A stretch of 64,000 nt of DNA, from positions 620,001-684,000 of the forward strand of contig NW_025954964.1 of NCBI RefSeq assembly GCF_022376445.1, read 5' to 3'. The DNA is from Fomitopsis serialis (taxonomy: Eukaryota; Basidiomycota; Agaricomycetes; Polyporales; Fomitopsidaceae). This document shows, piece after piece, positions 1 to 12,133 of this stretch. How positions within the stretch are numbered: the stretch's first letter is position 1; each line of letters opens with the position of its first letter. The notes beneath the pieces are model-generated. The model ran no database searches, was not told where the DNA came from, and saw only the letters and a list, made by a program, of their open reading frames with translations. The translations under genes were made by a program, and so were the position numbers.

Positions 1-1138
1 TAACTCATCTACGGCGCAGCCCCAGTATATCGAACGCTTCCCAGTGTCATTGGTCAAGCCCGGCTTCATCATGTTCCTCATATCCCCATTCTGGAACATA
101 TACAACTCGTTGGGTGAATGCGCATCATGGTCGGGCGGCATGCATTGTATCCTATCAGAAGACCTCCTTCCCACTGGACCACAATGGAAGGCATTCACGG
201 CGGTCTTCTTGGGCTGGAGCAGTCTGTGCGAGCCTTATATGGTGTGCGCCACAAAGCATGCAGCGCTGAAGGTTCTCATGTTCCGCCGATACCGTGACAT
301 CGCACCGCTCCATTAGTCTCAGCCATCGCTTACAACGCTGTTCAGTAGAGATGAGTCGAGACACGAATTGCCGACAGCACTGTGGCCCTTGGACCCTTTA
401 CCCTACCAAAACACGAGCCTGACAATGACAGTCACTGTCCCCCCTGCCCTGCTTCTGACTACGCCTGCCGGAACCGAAACTCGAATGTCCCGGATATAAG
501 TGAGATGGAGTCTCCGCGTTGAGCCGGTGCAGAGACGCTGTGTAGAAGTTTACACGCCAGCTATTAGCGTCACTGCCATTGAACGAAGAAAGGCACCTAA
601 TTCACCCGCTCATCTTCCACGCGCGCTCCGTGAACAAATGGAGCAAACAATACTGCCAACGGCAATGCCACCGGTAAGGACTACTTACAACGAAGTGGTC
701 TTCAAAACGAATCGTGAGTCCTTGATCCACATCATCAAGTACAACGGCGGCCGTGAACATTATAGTACATAGTACGAACACTATCATAGTATACATTAAC
801 GGAATACGTCGAAGACACAGCAGTATCATAGTTAATACATAAAAGGGCAGCATGCTTACACTAGAATGTTCACACCTTCCGGATCAAGCCCTTCTGTAAA
901 CAATGCCCACCTTTACCTGCAACTGGACCGGCCGACGGCGACCCACGTCCGTACGCACACGAGGTCAGAGGGTCATGACTGCCATTGTGGATCCTAATCT
1001 CTTCAGATGAGTTTGGACGAACATGGAAGACATCAGCTCACGCACCCGTCGTCCCACGTCGCCACTGTGCCGGATCCTCTCCGTCAAAATGGTGTTGGTG
1101 TTGGTATCCTCCCTCCAGACTGCCAGGATATCGTCGGA
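1..1138. other. No gene recognised
   Basis: Short open frames on both strands here give no family I recognise and show no convincing exon chain. Part of 1000-1138 may be the 3' end of the Zn2Cys6 regulator that runs leftwards into it, because a further intron near 1080-1190 cannot be excluded. Confidence 0.5.
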
Positions 1139-4100
1139 TCATGTGCGATGCGGGATAGTGGCCGTGTCGGACCATAGCATGTGCGAAGACACCACGTCGT
1201 CGCTACGCTCGACCTTGACGTACGGCAGCTCACCGTAGCCAGCTTCGCCGCCACCCATGATGTGAGGCAAATGGGATGATGTTTGTCCGCCAATACCGCT
1301 CATGGACGAGGCCATATGCAGACCGCGATCGGTGGGCCGGTGGTGCCTGACATCGTGCAGAGGCAGGTCATGGCTGCCGTACATTTGACGATCATGCGAT
1401 AGTGGGACCTGTTGATGTGAATCCCTTCCCCAGAGGACGAATGCGTAGGGTCCGCGTGGCCAAATGCCCCCATAGCATATGCAGGCATATGCCATGCCTC
1501 TGGACGCTGTACTGACGGTGGTCTTTCAGGTTGATTGTTCGACATGTATGGATGATCCGAATGCAACTGGATAGACGGCGCAGCCTCCGCCGCTTGCGAT
1601 TGGCTGGAGTAGGCGTAAGAAGAGGGGCCCGCAGATGGATAATAGAATCGATATGGTGGTTCGTCAGCACCGCTATCGCCGTTGTACACGACGGCGGGTT
1701 CCTCCGCCGCTTGGCTCTCTTCCGACGTAGGTTCGAATCGCGCCATAGCTATAGGAAGCAAAGAAGGCGGAAGTGCTTGCATGATGTCGTCACTATACAC
1801 GGCATTCATTAGCTCACGCTTGTCGATAAACGAGATTAATACTCATACTAACAACGCTTGACGTGCGAGCTCCCATCTGGGCCTCATGCTACTGAGCATG
1901 CCCAACAGAGAAAAGAGGTCCCTAGCCTGCTCTTCTAGCGCTGGCGGTACGGCAGAGTCGTCAGCCATAGAACCACGACCCATCTGTTCAGCGTCCTTCG
2001 CGATCTGTGCCCACAAGTTGACGAGCAGGACACCGGCATAGACGAAGCTGAAGTGTACCGCAACAGTATATCGCGGGAGTCCTCTGAGGAGCAACACCTC
2101 CAGAATGCGTGTTCCGGCCTTTGCCGCATTGGCGCATATCGCAAGCGCCGCGAGCGATCCTTCGCTGCCCTCCTGGTGCGCGTGATCACCCGACACGTGA
2201 GCCCGTGGGATAGAGAGAAAGGCTTGTAGATGGTGATCTGGACGATGTAGTATGTGAGATAGAGCATCGCAGATTGAGACGCGAAGACGTCGTTGTCCAT
2301 CTCAGGCGACCACCTCACTACTCAATATAAGTGTCAAGATACATGCTTGTCGAGGAAAGGGACTTACAGTGCGGAGGTAGACTCTCAATCCATTCAAGCA
2401 ACGCCTTGTTGAGTCTCTCGATGACCTGCTCCCTCCAACGGGGCCCCACGAGGCCCAGAGGCTGCTTGAACCTACCAATGACATACTGCGACGGGCCGCG
2501 TTAACGCGCACGAAAAAGTGTTAGTTCATGGCGCACTCACCAGCGTCCTTAAGACGAAGGCCGAAATTTGGCTCAAGCGGACCCAGTAGACGAAGGCAGT
2601 CATGATCGCGGGCTTTCCGGGAGGTTGCTGGAACGCTAAATCGGGATCATCGGTTTCCCAATATTCATCATCAACTTCCATTGGCAAGTCCAGATCGAAG
2701 CTATACCGGCCAATAGATGAGCACTATCCCGGTAGACGTGAGCAGCAAGGCTCACTCTTCGTCTCTGGAGCAGCACGGTCTACCTATGAGCAGACTGCCT
2801 AGGCGATCAATGGCAATGAGATGCCATATGGTCCGTTTCCAGAGCTCCTCCTCGACAGTCGGCTTGCGGCCGTACACCTTCCGGCGATGTGCGCCCACGT
2901 CCTGTGCCTTGATGATACCAATGCTGATGAGCGTCCAGGACTCCGCATGTCCGATCGTCCCACGGAAATACATTCCCATCAGCTGTCAAAGAAACATGCT
3001 CGTCATCGATGGGGATGGTAGGAGCGATCTGAAAGCATACCACGAACGTCTGAATTTCGAACAGGTTCGGCGGGAGGAATAGGCTGCGACGTCGACGGTG
3101 CACATCTACGAGACATTATCAGATGGGCGCGATGCTATCAGAGAGTTCTACTGAGCACACCTAAGGCTACATCGACGAATGTCCATCCCGCTAGTGCCCA
3201 TGCACCGTTGTCAGACCCGTCCGGCGCAGTGGGTGCGGTCCCATCCGGAAGAATTCGAGGGTCGTCGCTCCACCGGCTGGCCACCGCAAACAGGCCCATG
3301 CACACGCAAGCAAACCACACGTCGACTTTGTATAAGCCGGATCTCCACTGTTTCTGGAATGTGGGGCGGTGGAGGAGCGGGAAGAGGCTATTGTTCCGTG
3401 CGAAGTAAAGCTCGATGAGGCTCTCCGCCAGATCAAGAGGAGGAAAGTACGACATGATGAACGGCGGTGTCACCGAATAATCAGCACCTTCAAAGGAGAT
3501 TTCCCACTGAATACGACCGTTACGATGAACAAGGATGCGCCAGGAGCAGCGGAACACGCACAGGAAGAGAATCCCAATAGTGCGCACGCCTGGGAGCGAA
3601 GGCCCCGGTCCGGGAGCCAGGACGGGCTTGCTCGGGGGAAGAGCGGGCAGGTGATGATGGCAGGGAAGACCCCGTTACCTCGTCCAAGTGTCGCTGCTTG
3701 AGCTCTCGTGCGGTGTTGATGAGCTTGAACGAGCTGCTCTTCCCGTGGAATCGCCATTGCCCGTCGACAGCTTGCGCTGAAGCGACATTAGCTGGGCGGA
3801 GCCCGTGTAATGTCAATTGAGTGATGCCTTGCACGAGGCTCAGTTCAACCGCGGAGTCTTCCTCTTCTGATTCAGACAGAGAGGAAGTGGAGGACGGTTC
3901 GTCGGTGACATAGGCCATCTGCGGATCAACGAGGGGGCATGACTTCCGCGACTTGAGTTTACGAGACCGCTTTGGCCCAGGCGGCGATGAGCGCTGGAAA
4001 CCTGATCCTTGTGGGTTGGATTCTCCGGAGGGCGACCCAGGACGAGGAATAGCTGCTGCAAGGGGCAGTAAATTGTGACTGCTTGAGGCTACCCCAAAGC

Positions 4101-4814
4101 CTTCCGTGCGACCAGTTGTTTTGACTGGGCAGGAAGCGAGGATTCCATGAAATCCGATCTCCATGAACCGCGAATGACGGGAGGGCCAATTTCAGTAGTA
4201 AAATCGGCTTCCGGACGGAGCTGTAGAAGGAGTCAATCGCACTGGACTCAGCTTCTAAAACAACTAACGCAAACGTAGAGGCCGCCCAGAAGTTCAAGGA
4301 CAAGGCGCGCAAGACTCACTCTTTTCAGTAAGGCTTCCATCTGCTCTATGCGGTCTTCTAGAGCCACGACATATCTAGACGACATGATGTCGGTCATAGT
4401 TAATAGGTAAAATAATCGAGCCTACTCACGCCTTCGGCGGCCCTCGAGGTTTTGAACTCTCTCTAAGCGCGACATAGATGCTAGTCAGCGCCAGGAAGAT
4501 ATAGAGGTGGTGCAGAAGAGAGAATTTTAGACTGACACGTAAGTACACGTCCTGCCTGTCTGGATACAATTTGTGCAGACGTTGCCGTGCATCTTGGGGC
4601 CATCGCACTTGGTTTTCCGCCTGCGACAAAAGTCGCAAGCGCGGTCAATCCTGCGCTTCTTGGACCTGTGGTCCTCGAAGGGCGTTTCGGCCGCCGCATA
4701 TGGCGTCTGAGCTGTCCGACAGGAGACGGGTGTTGTATATTGAGTTGCGAACTGGGGCTCTTGGCGCAGATGAATCTCGGCGTCGTCGCTGTCGAAGGGG
4801 TCGAGTCTGAGCAT
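1139..4814 (-). CDS. Zn(II)2Cys6 fungal-specific transcription factor
   Basis: Probable nuclear DNA-binding regulator of the XlnR/AmdR-like type that is expanded in Agaricomycetes. The first exon carries a Cys6 cluster (CDFCRRRKTKCDG, then CTNCIQTGRTCTY, about 4530-4620). It splices to the usual RGPPKA linker and a short coiled coil (ALEDRIEQMEALLKR, about 4325-4385). The Fungal_trans domain follows: YFPPLDLAESLIELYF and LLHRPTF at 3345-3450, then ESWTLISIGIIKAQDVGAHR at about 2870-2930. The C-terminal third is Ser/Pro/His-rich. The start is the Met at 4814 that gives MLRLDPF. A longer frame upstream is judged to be leader. The last exon probably begins at 1408, after an intron 1409-1512, and stops at 1139, but the 3' end is the least certain part. 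One frame change near the CCCC at 4092-4095 fits a missing base as well as an extra intron. The target genes cannot be read from sequence. Confidence 0.85.
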
Positions 4815-5441
4815 AGAACGGAAGGAGGGCAGTCCACGGACGTGGTCGGCGCGCAGGACAGCGAGGACAGCGAATGAGACACGAGTCCAATTGTGCGGAG
4901 AGAGCAAACGACAGCCCACTCTGATCCTCCCTCCTCCCATTCCGCCGCATCTTTCCCGGCGCGCGCTTCCCCTGTCCCTGCCACGCGCCTTTCCCACGCT
5001 TTTCCGCGGTAGCAACGCCCACACGTGACCTTATAAACGCCAGACTGCCCCCCGACGAAGCCCCGGGCCAACCGCAGCGCAGATATTTGAGCTCCGACGG
5101 AGCTCAGAATGTATTCGCGGTGGCTGTTTTCCCCATTTCCCCATTTCTCCTGACTCCGCCCGACAGGCTTCTTCCGCATGTAGACTAACCGCCGGCAAAG
5201 TCCAGTGCATGATCGGTGGGTGTTGATTAGTCAATCGACTGATTCATCGCCAAGCCAGACCACGTGCATGCGGTGCGCCCGATCGCCCCCGCACGGATGC
5301 GGAAAGTCTGACCATCCTGTCTCTCGTCTCCTTGCCCTGGCAGCGTCACAAGCCCTTGGCGAGCACTCAGACAAACGGTAGGCATCCTACTGGTTTGGGC
5401 GATCACCGCCTGGCTGACTATGCCCGGCACGTATCCAGACG
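4815..5441. promoter_or_regulatory. Divergent intergenic region, Zn2Cys6 regulator / SDHAF4
   Basis: About 0.6 kb between two head-to-head starts. It must hold both promoters and leaders. I see no clear TATA box. A long minus-strand frame overlaps it, but it lacks any known domain and lies upstream of the better start. Confidence 0.4.
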
Positions 5442-5833
5442 ATGAACGTGCGGACTGTGCTCTCGCTCGCCGGTATGCGTCGAGCGTGCAGTCAAGTTCA
5501 GCCAAATTTGGTGTTCTCGGCACGAATGTACTCTTCGCGGGGACCCCTCGACCGCCCATCGCCACCATCCCTACCTCGTGAGCAACAGCGCGAGTTCGAA
5601 GAGCTCATGCGCGCAGCTCAAGCTCCTCTGGCTCAGCCCTCAAAGAGTGACGCTGCGATACACGTTGAAGCTGATCTCTCTCTACACCCGGACGCCCGCC
5701 GACCAATCCAACCCGAGTTTGAAGGGACGTCAACCCAGCGACCGGCGAACAGGGTGGGCCGAAGCAGGAGCCTGTACGCCAATGGGCGGACGAGGGAGAC
5801 TGGAGTTTCAAGGGGCGCGTCTCGGATTTCTAG
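5442..5833 (+). CDS. SDHAF4: Succinate dehydrogenase assembly factor 4 (DUF1674), frameshifted in this sequence
   Basis: SDHAF4 (yeast Sdh8) binds the flavinylated SDH1 subunit in the mitochondrial matrix before complex II assembly. The N-terminus is a plausible presequence: Arg, Ser and no acidic residues, with SLAGMRRACSQ and ARMYSSRG. Then come LPREQQREFEELMRAAQ and HPDARRPIQPEFEG. The family signature NPATGEQGGPKQEPVR and the invariant C-terminus GDWSFKGRVSDF are both present, but in the next frame. The frame changes exactly at GAAGGGACGTC (GGG at 5724-5726), where one extra G restores the family's EF-G-D-x-N-P motif. The unshifted frame ends in unrelated sequence at 5855. An intron cannot explain it because the conserved residues are contiguous across the break. 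The family assignment is firm. Whether the break is real or an assembly error is open. Confidence 0.88.
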
Positions 5834-7789
5834 CCTGGTATTCAGTCCCCTCTAAGATTTGTATATCTATTGTCTCTGATCGAGGAACACCATGGTTGGA
5901 TACATCTACCATGTATGCTTCCATGTATGGCAATTGTCGGTTGCTTGTCTAGGATCCCAGATTGTTGGGTCAAGATCGAGTCACATCGCATACCTCGTGG
6001 TAAGCATGTAACTCTGTTTCGCCAGCAACCACTGTACATCCCCCATGGGACACCTTGGGGACATCATTTAACCTCCCACAACAACGAGTATCACAGAATC
6101 AGACGCACACATGGCCGACGATATCATCCCAGTGCGCACGTTGCTCGCTAAAGTGAGTGAGTACATATGTACAGTCGATCTGATTGTAAGTGCGCCAGAC
6201 GATCGAGAAGATGGCACTAGTCATGCGTCTAGAGATGTCCTCACCGTCACTCCGCGCACTGCATGGTCCATCAGGCAACTGGTATTAGCAACTGCAGACG
6301 CGTTGAGCAGTCGAAGGTCGATCAAAATGTATGAACTGCATCAACCTGCTTCTATGCCCCGTCGAGTCGTCGATAACCGGTAGGGTACGTGTCATGCTAG
6401 CGTCGTCCCTGGATGAACCCAAACAAGGTGAACGATCAGTAAGCTATTGATTACATGTTCGGAAGAAGAGGGGCATATGGCTCCAGCCTTCTAGCCTTCT
6501 GAACGGATCTAGACTTCGAGACAAGTCACTGTCGTCAGTCAGTCGTCTTATCCATGCACTGTATTCACTCACTGGCGAGAGCTCCTCCACCAGCATGCGG
6601 CAACCACTGCACCAAACATCATCGGAGCTAGTCGGCTATGTAAGGCTGACAGTTATCAGAAGAGCTGTCGCGCCTGCGCGAGCCACTTCGATGAGTGTAT
6701 AGGCTTCGATGCAGCCACACGTTGTTGCGACATGTCGCCGGGGATGTTACCGGCAGACTCTAGAATACAGCTTCGTTCCGAGGCCTGTTGCATGCGCCGC
6801 TCTAAGTTCTCGGTGGCATGGAGGCCACCCGAGCCCGACTTCCAGATCGAACCTACCCCGACGACAAACCCGCATGCTGAAGTACTGGACAACTGCCGCT
6901 TCGTGTGCCTTCACTCATGCATAACGATAGCACCGACTCGGAGGACCTGGGTCACCCTGTCAAGTACTAGTGTCATAGCACGAACGTGGTGCTGGCCCAG
7001 GCTGCCTTCCCCGCGATTCGAACACGGCAAGATGCGTATCCGAACCTCTATCGTGGATATTTATAGAGCTTGATTCTACGTGCCCGGGTCTCCTCCTGCT
7101 GAAGGACATCCCATAAGGCTTCCCCGGGACTTTCCCCTACCGATGCACGCCTCATGGTGTCTGTGAGGGAATCCCGTTTTTTCGGCTCGGAGGTCGGTCT
7201 TGTCTGAAGGGCCGCGGTGCTGTCACAGCATGAGGGAAGCAGAAGCTCGTCGCACCAGGGTCTCAGTCCGGAATCCGAAGAGTTTTGTTGGCATGTTCGC
7301 TGCAAGAGAGAAAGCCCGACGGTCCGCGTCAATCCCGAGATGTCGGTCACAACGAAGTCAGGTCACGGTGCCGCACAGCACTTGCGAGATCCAGATCGAC
7401 GATGATGATGCGGCGCGCTTCTTGTGCGCTTCAAAGTTTCACCCGGTCATGGAAATATTCAGCCAAATACAGCAAGTCGGCACAACTGGTCCTCTCCACG
7501 TTGGCAGAGACAGCTCTGCATCCAGCGACCTGTTTGTCATCGACGCCTGCGATATAAGGAATAGGTAAGCATGCCCCTCAATATTGTTCATAGACGTGTC
7601 AAATGCGTCAGCTGTATTACGCCTCAGGAGCATGCTTACCGGTTGACTTTCATGTGCAGCGCTCGACGCCGTGGTCTGTGCGCTCAAGAGTTGTATGCTT
7701 AGGGCCTTCCGCATCTTTCATGCACACGACGCTGCAATCCAGCGCACCGGCTATCTGTACACCGGCAATTCCGAGTCGCTGCGGTCAAC
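5834..7789. other. Two kilobases without a recognised gene
   Basis: Frames of 60-138 codons occur on both strands, but none shows a domain, a signal peptide or a coherent exon chain. It could hold a fast-evolving gene, a decayed gene or long untranslated regions. No tRNA or repeat was found. Confidence 0.45.
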
Positions 7790-8653
7790 ATGTCACAGTC
7801 CGGAAGCCGGGGATTATCGAAAGCTATCGAAGAAGCGAAGTGGAACAGGGTACGGTGAATAGCTTTCAGAACGGTTTCATGAATCTTATCCGTCGTGCGT
7901 GCTGTCTCAGGTTGCGGATCATATGCGGTCGTTCCATGACCATTTCAAGGTCGAATGTCTGTGAGTCCTGCGGTGTGGTGTGCTGCTCAGCTGACGGTAC
8001 ATCATATTCTAGTCGATAAAATATACAATGTATGTGGCGACACAATCATGCTCGTAGATGCCATGCCAACCTCAGTTCAGTTAGCAGATGGCTCCTTCAC
8101 CAGCAGGGGAATGTCTGTGCAGATGTATCTTCGCACATGCAATCAACTCGTCAGACGTCAGTCCGACCTGCCCTCTTGCACGGCTTACACCGTGCTCTCC
8201 GGCTCACCCTTTACGACGCTTCCACAGACTTGACAACGCACCATACCATCGAGGAACGCTATATATTCCCTATACTCGCCGAACGCATGCCGGAGTTCCG
8301 TGAAGACGACGTACACATCAAGTCTCATCAAGGGATTCACGACGGTCAGTGTCTTACCTGTGTTCATGTATGGACCGAATCATGATCATTATACGTTTTA
8401 GGCCTCGACAAGCTCAGCGCACTCATCAGCAAGTGGAACAAGGATCAGACGACGTACAACCCCACGGAGATGAGAACATGTCTCGACAGCTGGAGAGAAG
8501 TTCTCTTCGTCCATCTTGATCAAGAGGTATGATCGTGCTTCTAAGCAAACCGATCTTCAGGCTTATCTTCGTGCAATGTAGGTTCAAGATCTAGGCGGGG
8601 AGAACATGAAAAAATACTGGACACTTCAAGAGCTGGCCAACATTCCGATGTAG
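7790..8653 (+). CDS. Hemerythrin-like domain protein
   Basis: Small helical-bundle protein with a His/Glu di-iron site of the hemerythrin HHE type. Fungal members are soluble and thought to bind O2, NO or iron, but this role is inferred from the family. The model has seven exons: 7790-7849, 7911-7956, 8013-8029, 8081-8156, 8228-8344, 8402-8526 and 8582-8653. All junctions are GT-AG and all phases agree. Metal-ligand motifs in order are RSFHDHFKVEF, LTTHHTIEERYIFP, HIKSHQGIHDG and LFVHLDQEV. The protein ends ENMKKYWTLQELANIPM, the standard C-terminus of the family. The start ATG at 7790 gives MSQSGSRGLSKAIEEAKW. No frameshift is needed, unlike the neighbour on its right. Confidence 0.9.
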
Positions 8654-9011
8654 TAGGCGTCGTGGCAGCTTCAAAGTTGATACAGGCTAGACAGATTCTG
8701 GCATTTTCGTTTGTAACATGGTCAGATTATTGCACGTATTAAACATCATTGTGCCTCAGGTTCAGCAACTGAGCTAGCCAATTCTGTGTCCTCATGTCGG
8801 AAAATGATCTTGAGTAAATTTAACCAGTTCGTAAGCCGGGCGCCTAACAACCCAATCGCCGATCGATCGTGTCACTGCCAGTGCTTACGTTATCCAAATT
8901 TTGGATCTTGTACATATCCAGGCGCCCGTACTCAGTCTCCTCCGAGTCTGAAGCTCTCGAGCCGCTATCCTCGTCTGCCGTACTGCAAGTCCCGGAAATA
9001 TTCTTTCAGAC
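8654..9011. other. Intergenic region, hemerythrin / DBP10
   Basis: About 0.36 kb between two genes in the same direction. It should contain the first gene's 3' untranslated region and the DBP10 promoter. No specific element was recognised. Confidence 0.4.
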
Positions 9012-12000
9012 ATGGTCACTTCAAAGCGCAAACGCTCTTATGACTCGGACGACGCCAGCATCTCCTCCACAAGCGGGCTTGGACATGACTCGGAGGACGA
9101 AGTAGACATTTCCTCTGCGCTTGTCGGTCGGAAGCCCGCAAAGACGCAACGACGACAAGTGGCCTCGAGGGACGAGGGCGAGGGCGATGAAGAACTACAG
9201 GAGCTCATTCGAGAGTCCATCAGCAAGCGTGATGTCAAAGGAGGGACGGACATTCTGAAAAAGACGAAGGGAAAGGCTAAGATGGCGAAGGGCGAAGTCG
9301 GCGGTGGTAGTTTTCAGAGCATGGGTGAGTGTTTGTCTTCACCACCGATATTCGGAAGTTTACGCGTGGTACATAGGCTTGCACCCTTGGTTATTACGCT
9401 CCTTGACATTGCAAGGCTTCCGTATACCTACGCCGATACAACGCCTGTCTATCCCCGCCTTGCTCGCCAATCCTCCTAGAGACCTCGTAGGAATGGCAAG
9501 GACAGGGTCCGGAAAGTCTCTGGCGTACATGATCCCGCTCATACAGCGACTCAGCGGTCGTCACTCTTCGACGTTCGGGGCTCGCGCACTCATCCTACTT
9601 CCGTCCCGAGAACTTGCGCTCCAGGTCCTCAAGGTGGGCAAAGAACTCGCTAGAGGTTGGCATGCAGGAGACGGGGTCATGCGGGAGATTCAAAGACCGA
9701 CGACGATGGCAAGAAAGGACAAAGCCTCCGATGGAGTCTCATCGTGGGTGGCGAGGGTCTGGATGAGCAGTTTGAAATGATCACGCAAAACCCTGACATG
9801 TCAGTGTCCTCGTCTATCTTGAAGTTTACATCGCTCACTAGCTTCTAGTATCATTGCTACCCCGGGTCGACTGCTTCATCTCATAGTCGAGATGAACATG
9901 GACCTAAAATCTGTCCAATATGTCGTCTTCGACGAAGCCGACCGTCTATTCGAAATGGGCTTCGAGACAGCCCTTACCGAGATCCTTCACCGCCTTCCTC
10001 CGACCCGACAGACGCTTCTCTTCTCTGCCACACTCCCAAGAGCTTGGTCGAGTTCGCCAAAGCGGGCCTGCAGAACCCGAAGCTCGTCCGGCTAGATGCG
10101 GAGTCCAAGATTAGCCCCGACCTCAAAGTAGCATTCTTCTCCGTCAAGCAGGCGGAGAAGGACGCTTGTCTATTGGTCCTCCTTCGTGAGGTGATCGGCG
10201 TGCCTTTGGGCTCGACCACGTCTCACGCAGAAGATACGGATCAGCCCGCAGACAAGAAGGGGAAAGCGAAGGCGAAGCACCACGAGCAGGTCACGGCGCC
10301 TCACCAGACCTTGGTGTTCGCCGCGACGAAACATCACGTCGAGTACCTTACCACTCTGCTCACCACCGCCGGCTTCGCCGTCTCCCATATCTATGGCACG
10401 CTCGACCAAGCTGCCCGGTCGCAGCAGATGGAGCAGTTCCGTCGTGGGCATACTAGCATTCTCGTCGTGACTGAGTTGCCGCCGCGGTATCGACATCCTG
10501 TCCTCGAGAACGTGGTGAACTACGACTTTCCTCAGGGTGCCCGAGTTTTCGTCCACCGTGTTGGGCGTACGGCGCGCGCCGGACGTCAAGGATGGGCATG
10601 GTCTTTCATCACCAATGCTGACTCCCGTACCTACTCGACTTGCAGCTCTTTCTGGGACGCCCCATCAAACACGAAGTCACGACGCGGGGAGCAAGTGTTC
10701 ACCGAATCCTGATTCTCGGTCCCTTCGAACGCGACGTGTTGGATCAGGAGGTCGACTATGTCAAGAAACTCGATCAGGAAATCATAACCTCACTACACTG
10801 CGCGATGTCATGCGAAAGGGACACAGTATGTACGAGCGTAGCAAGGGCAAGGCCAGCCAGGCGAGCTACAAGCGGCCAAGGAGATGACGAAGGAGGGGAA
10901 ATGGGGCTTCGCCACCACCGACTCAGGCATCCATCCCGTGCTGCTCCGGAACAAGAAGGGGGAGTGTATCCTCCAGGCTAGCGGAGGAGGCGAAAAGAGC
11001 AGCACTTATCAAAGCCGTGAACTCGTTCCGTCCCGCCGAACAGTGCTCGAGATCGGGGCGAGGGGCAATACGGAGACGGCGGCCTTGATGAAGCAGAGAC
11101 GGAAGGCGCTCAGTAAAGCGGCTCAGCGAGCATCCTTAGCTTCCACATCCGCTGCTGCGATGGTCCGGAGGATGACGATGAGACGAGGACGGGGGTGCGT
11201 CTGAGACAGGTGCAGAGGGCGTGGAATGGCAGACGAAGAAGAAATCGCGGTATGTCCGATTCGATATACCAAGTGCACATTTCGCTTACCTGCAGCAACA
11301 GGCCGTGTTGACTCTTACACAAGAAGGGCGATAGCAAGAATGACTTCCGCGACTCCGAGTTCTACATGTCACATTACCAGAAGGATGCTCACACGGAGAA
11401 GGGGTACGTACAGCGACTCCGTGGCGACCAAAACATTGACTGACAACCTTTCAGATACTCACTCCGTGATGGGGCTACATTCGCAGAACAAGCTCGAAAC
11501 GTTACCTTCGATCTCACGGGCGATGAAGGCCTGAAAGACCGCAAGCGTCGTGAGATGCACTGGGACAAGAAGAAGAAACGATTCATCAAGGGAAGTGGAG
11601 AGGGCGCCGACAACGTCAAGCTTGTCCGCACAGAAAGCGGCATCAAGCTTCCTGCTACCTACCGCAGTGGTCGATTCGACGAGTGGAAAGCGAAGAGTCG
11701 TGTGTATCTACCGAAAGTTGGCGAGGCCGAGGCCGAGGGTCCTCGAAGGGGCAACTTCTCGGCCGGAGGCAGGAAGTTTCTTCACAAGCAAGTTTCCGCG
11801 CCCAAGCCGTTGGACAAACTCAACACAGACTACGAGCGGAAATCGAGGCAGAAGAAGAAACAAGGCCAGAACGGCGGCGGTGAGGGTGAGAGCGGACCTT
11901 CATCCAAACCACTGCCTGGTAGGAAAGGGAAGGCGCTTGGTCGACGAAATGGAGGCAAATCAGTTGGCAAAGTCAGGAATGAGCTCAAGACGGTGGATCA

Positions 12001-12079
12001 GATCCGCAAAAGCCGGCAGGATCTGGAGAAGAGGAAGACCAAAAACGCTCGTCCGAGCAGGAAGAAGGGCAGACGATGA
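9012..12079 (+). CDS. DBP10: ATP-dependent RNA helicase Dbp10 (DDX54-like), multiply frameshifted here
   Basis: Nucleolar DEAD-box helicase for 60S ribosomal subunit assembly. Motifs in order: Q motif (GFRIPTPIQ), I (ARTGSGKS), Ia (PSRELALQ), Ib (ATPGRLLH), II (DEAD at about 9928), III (SAT), VI ([10 protein letters not shown]). The Dbp10-specific C-terminal domain follows ([25 protein letters not shown]), then a Lys-rich tail ending [25 protein letters not shown] is a Dbp10 hallmark. Introns are visible at about 9325-9375 and 9798-9848, with more near 11250-11300 and 11404-11452. The reading frame breaks at least ten times. Examples are CCC at 10035-10037, three losses within 10471-10500 that garble motif V, one near 10622, AAA at 10779-10781 and GG at 10874-10875. 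Each is repaired by one base. Because the orthologue is essential and single-copy in yeast, I favour sequence error over decay. Confidence 0.9.
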
Positions 12080-12133
12080 GAAATCACGTGCGATGCTGTG
12101 TAGATACCCATCGAATGTACACAATCTATTACT

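Noticed and set aside
1723..1745. GGTTCGAATC resembling a tRNA T-loop
   Set aside because: It lies inside a coding exon of the Zn2Cys6 regulator and lacks the other tRNA arms.
4527..5179. Longer N-terminal extensions of the Zn2Cys6 regulator
   Set aside because: The extra residues have no family counterpart, and the Met at 4814 places the Cys6 cluster at the usual distance from the N-terminus.
7000..7040. Possible minus-strand tRNA: a TTCGAAT loop flanked by a 5-bp stem
   Set aside because: No matching acceptor strand, D arm or anticodon arm is found upstream at tRNA spacing.
9012..12079. Calling DBP10 and RACK1 pseudogenes because of their frameshifts
   Set aside because: The losses are single bases mainly at short runs, residues between them are fully conserved, and the same pattern affects many unrelated genes, which points to the assembly.
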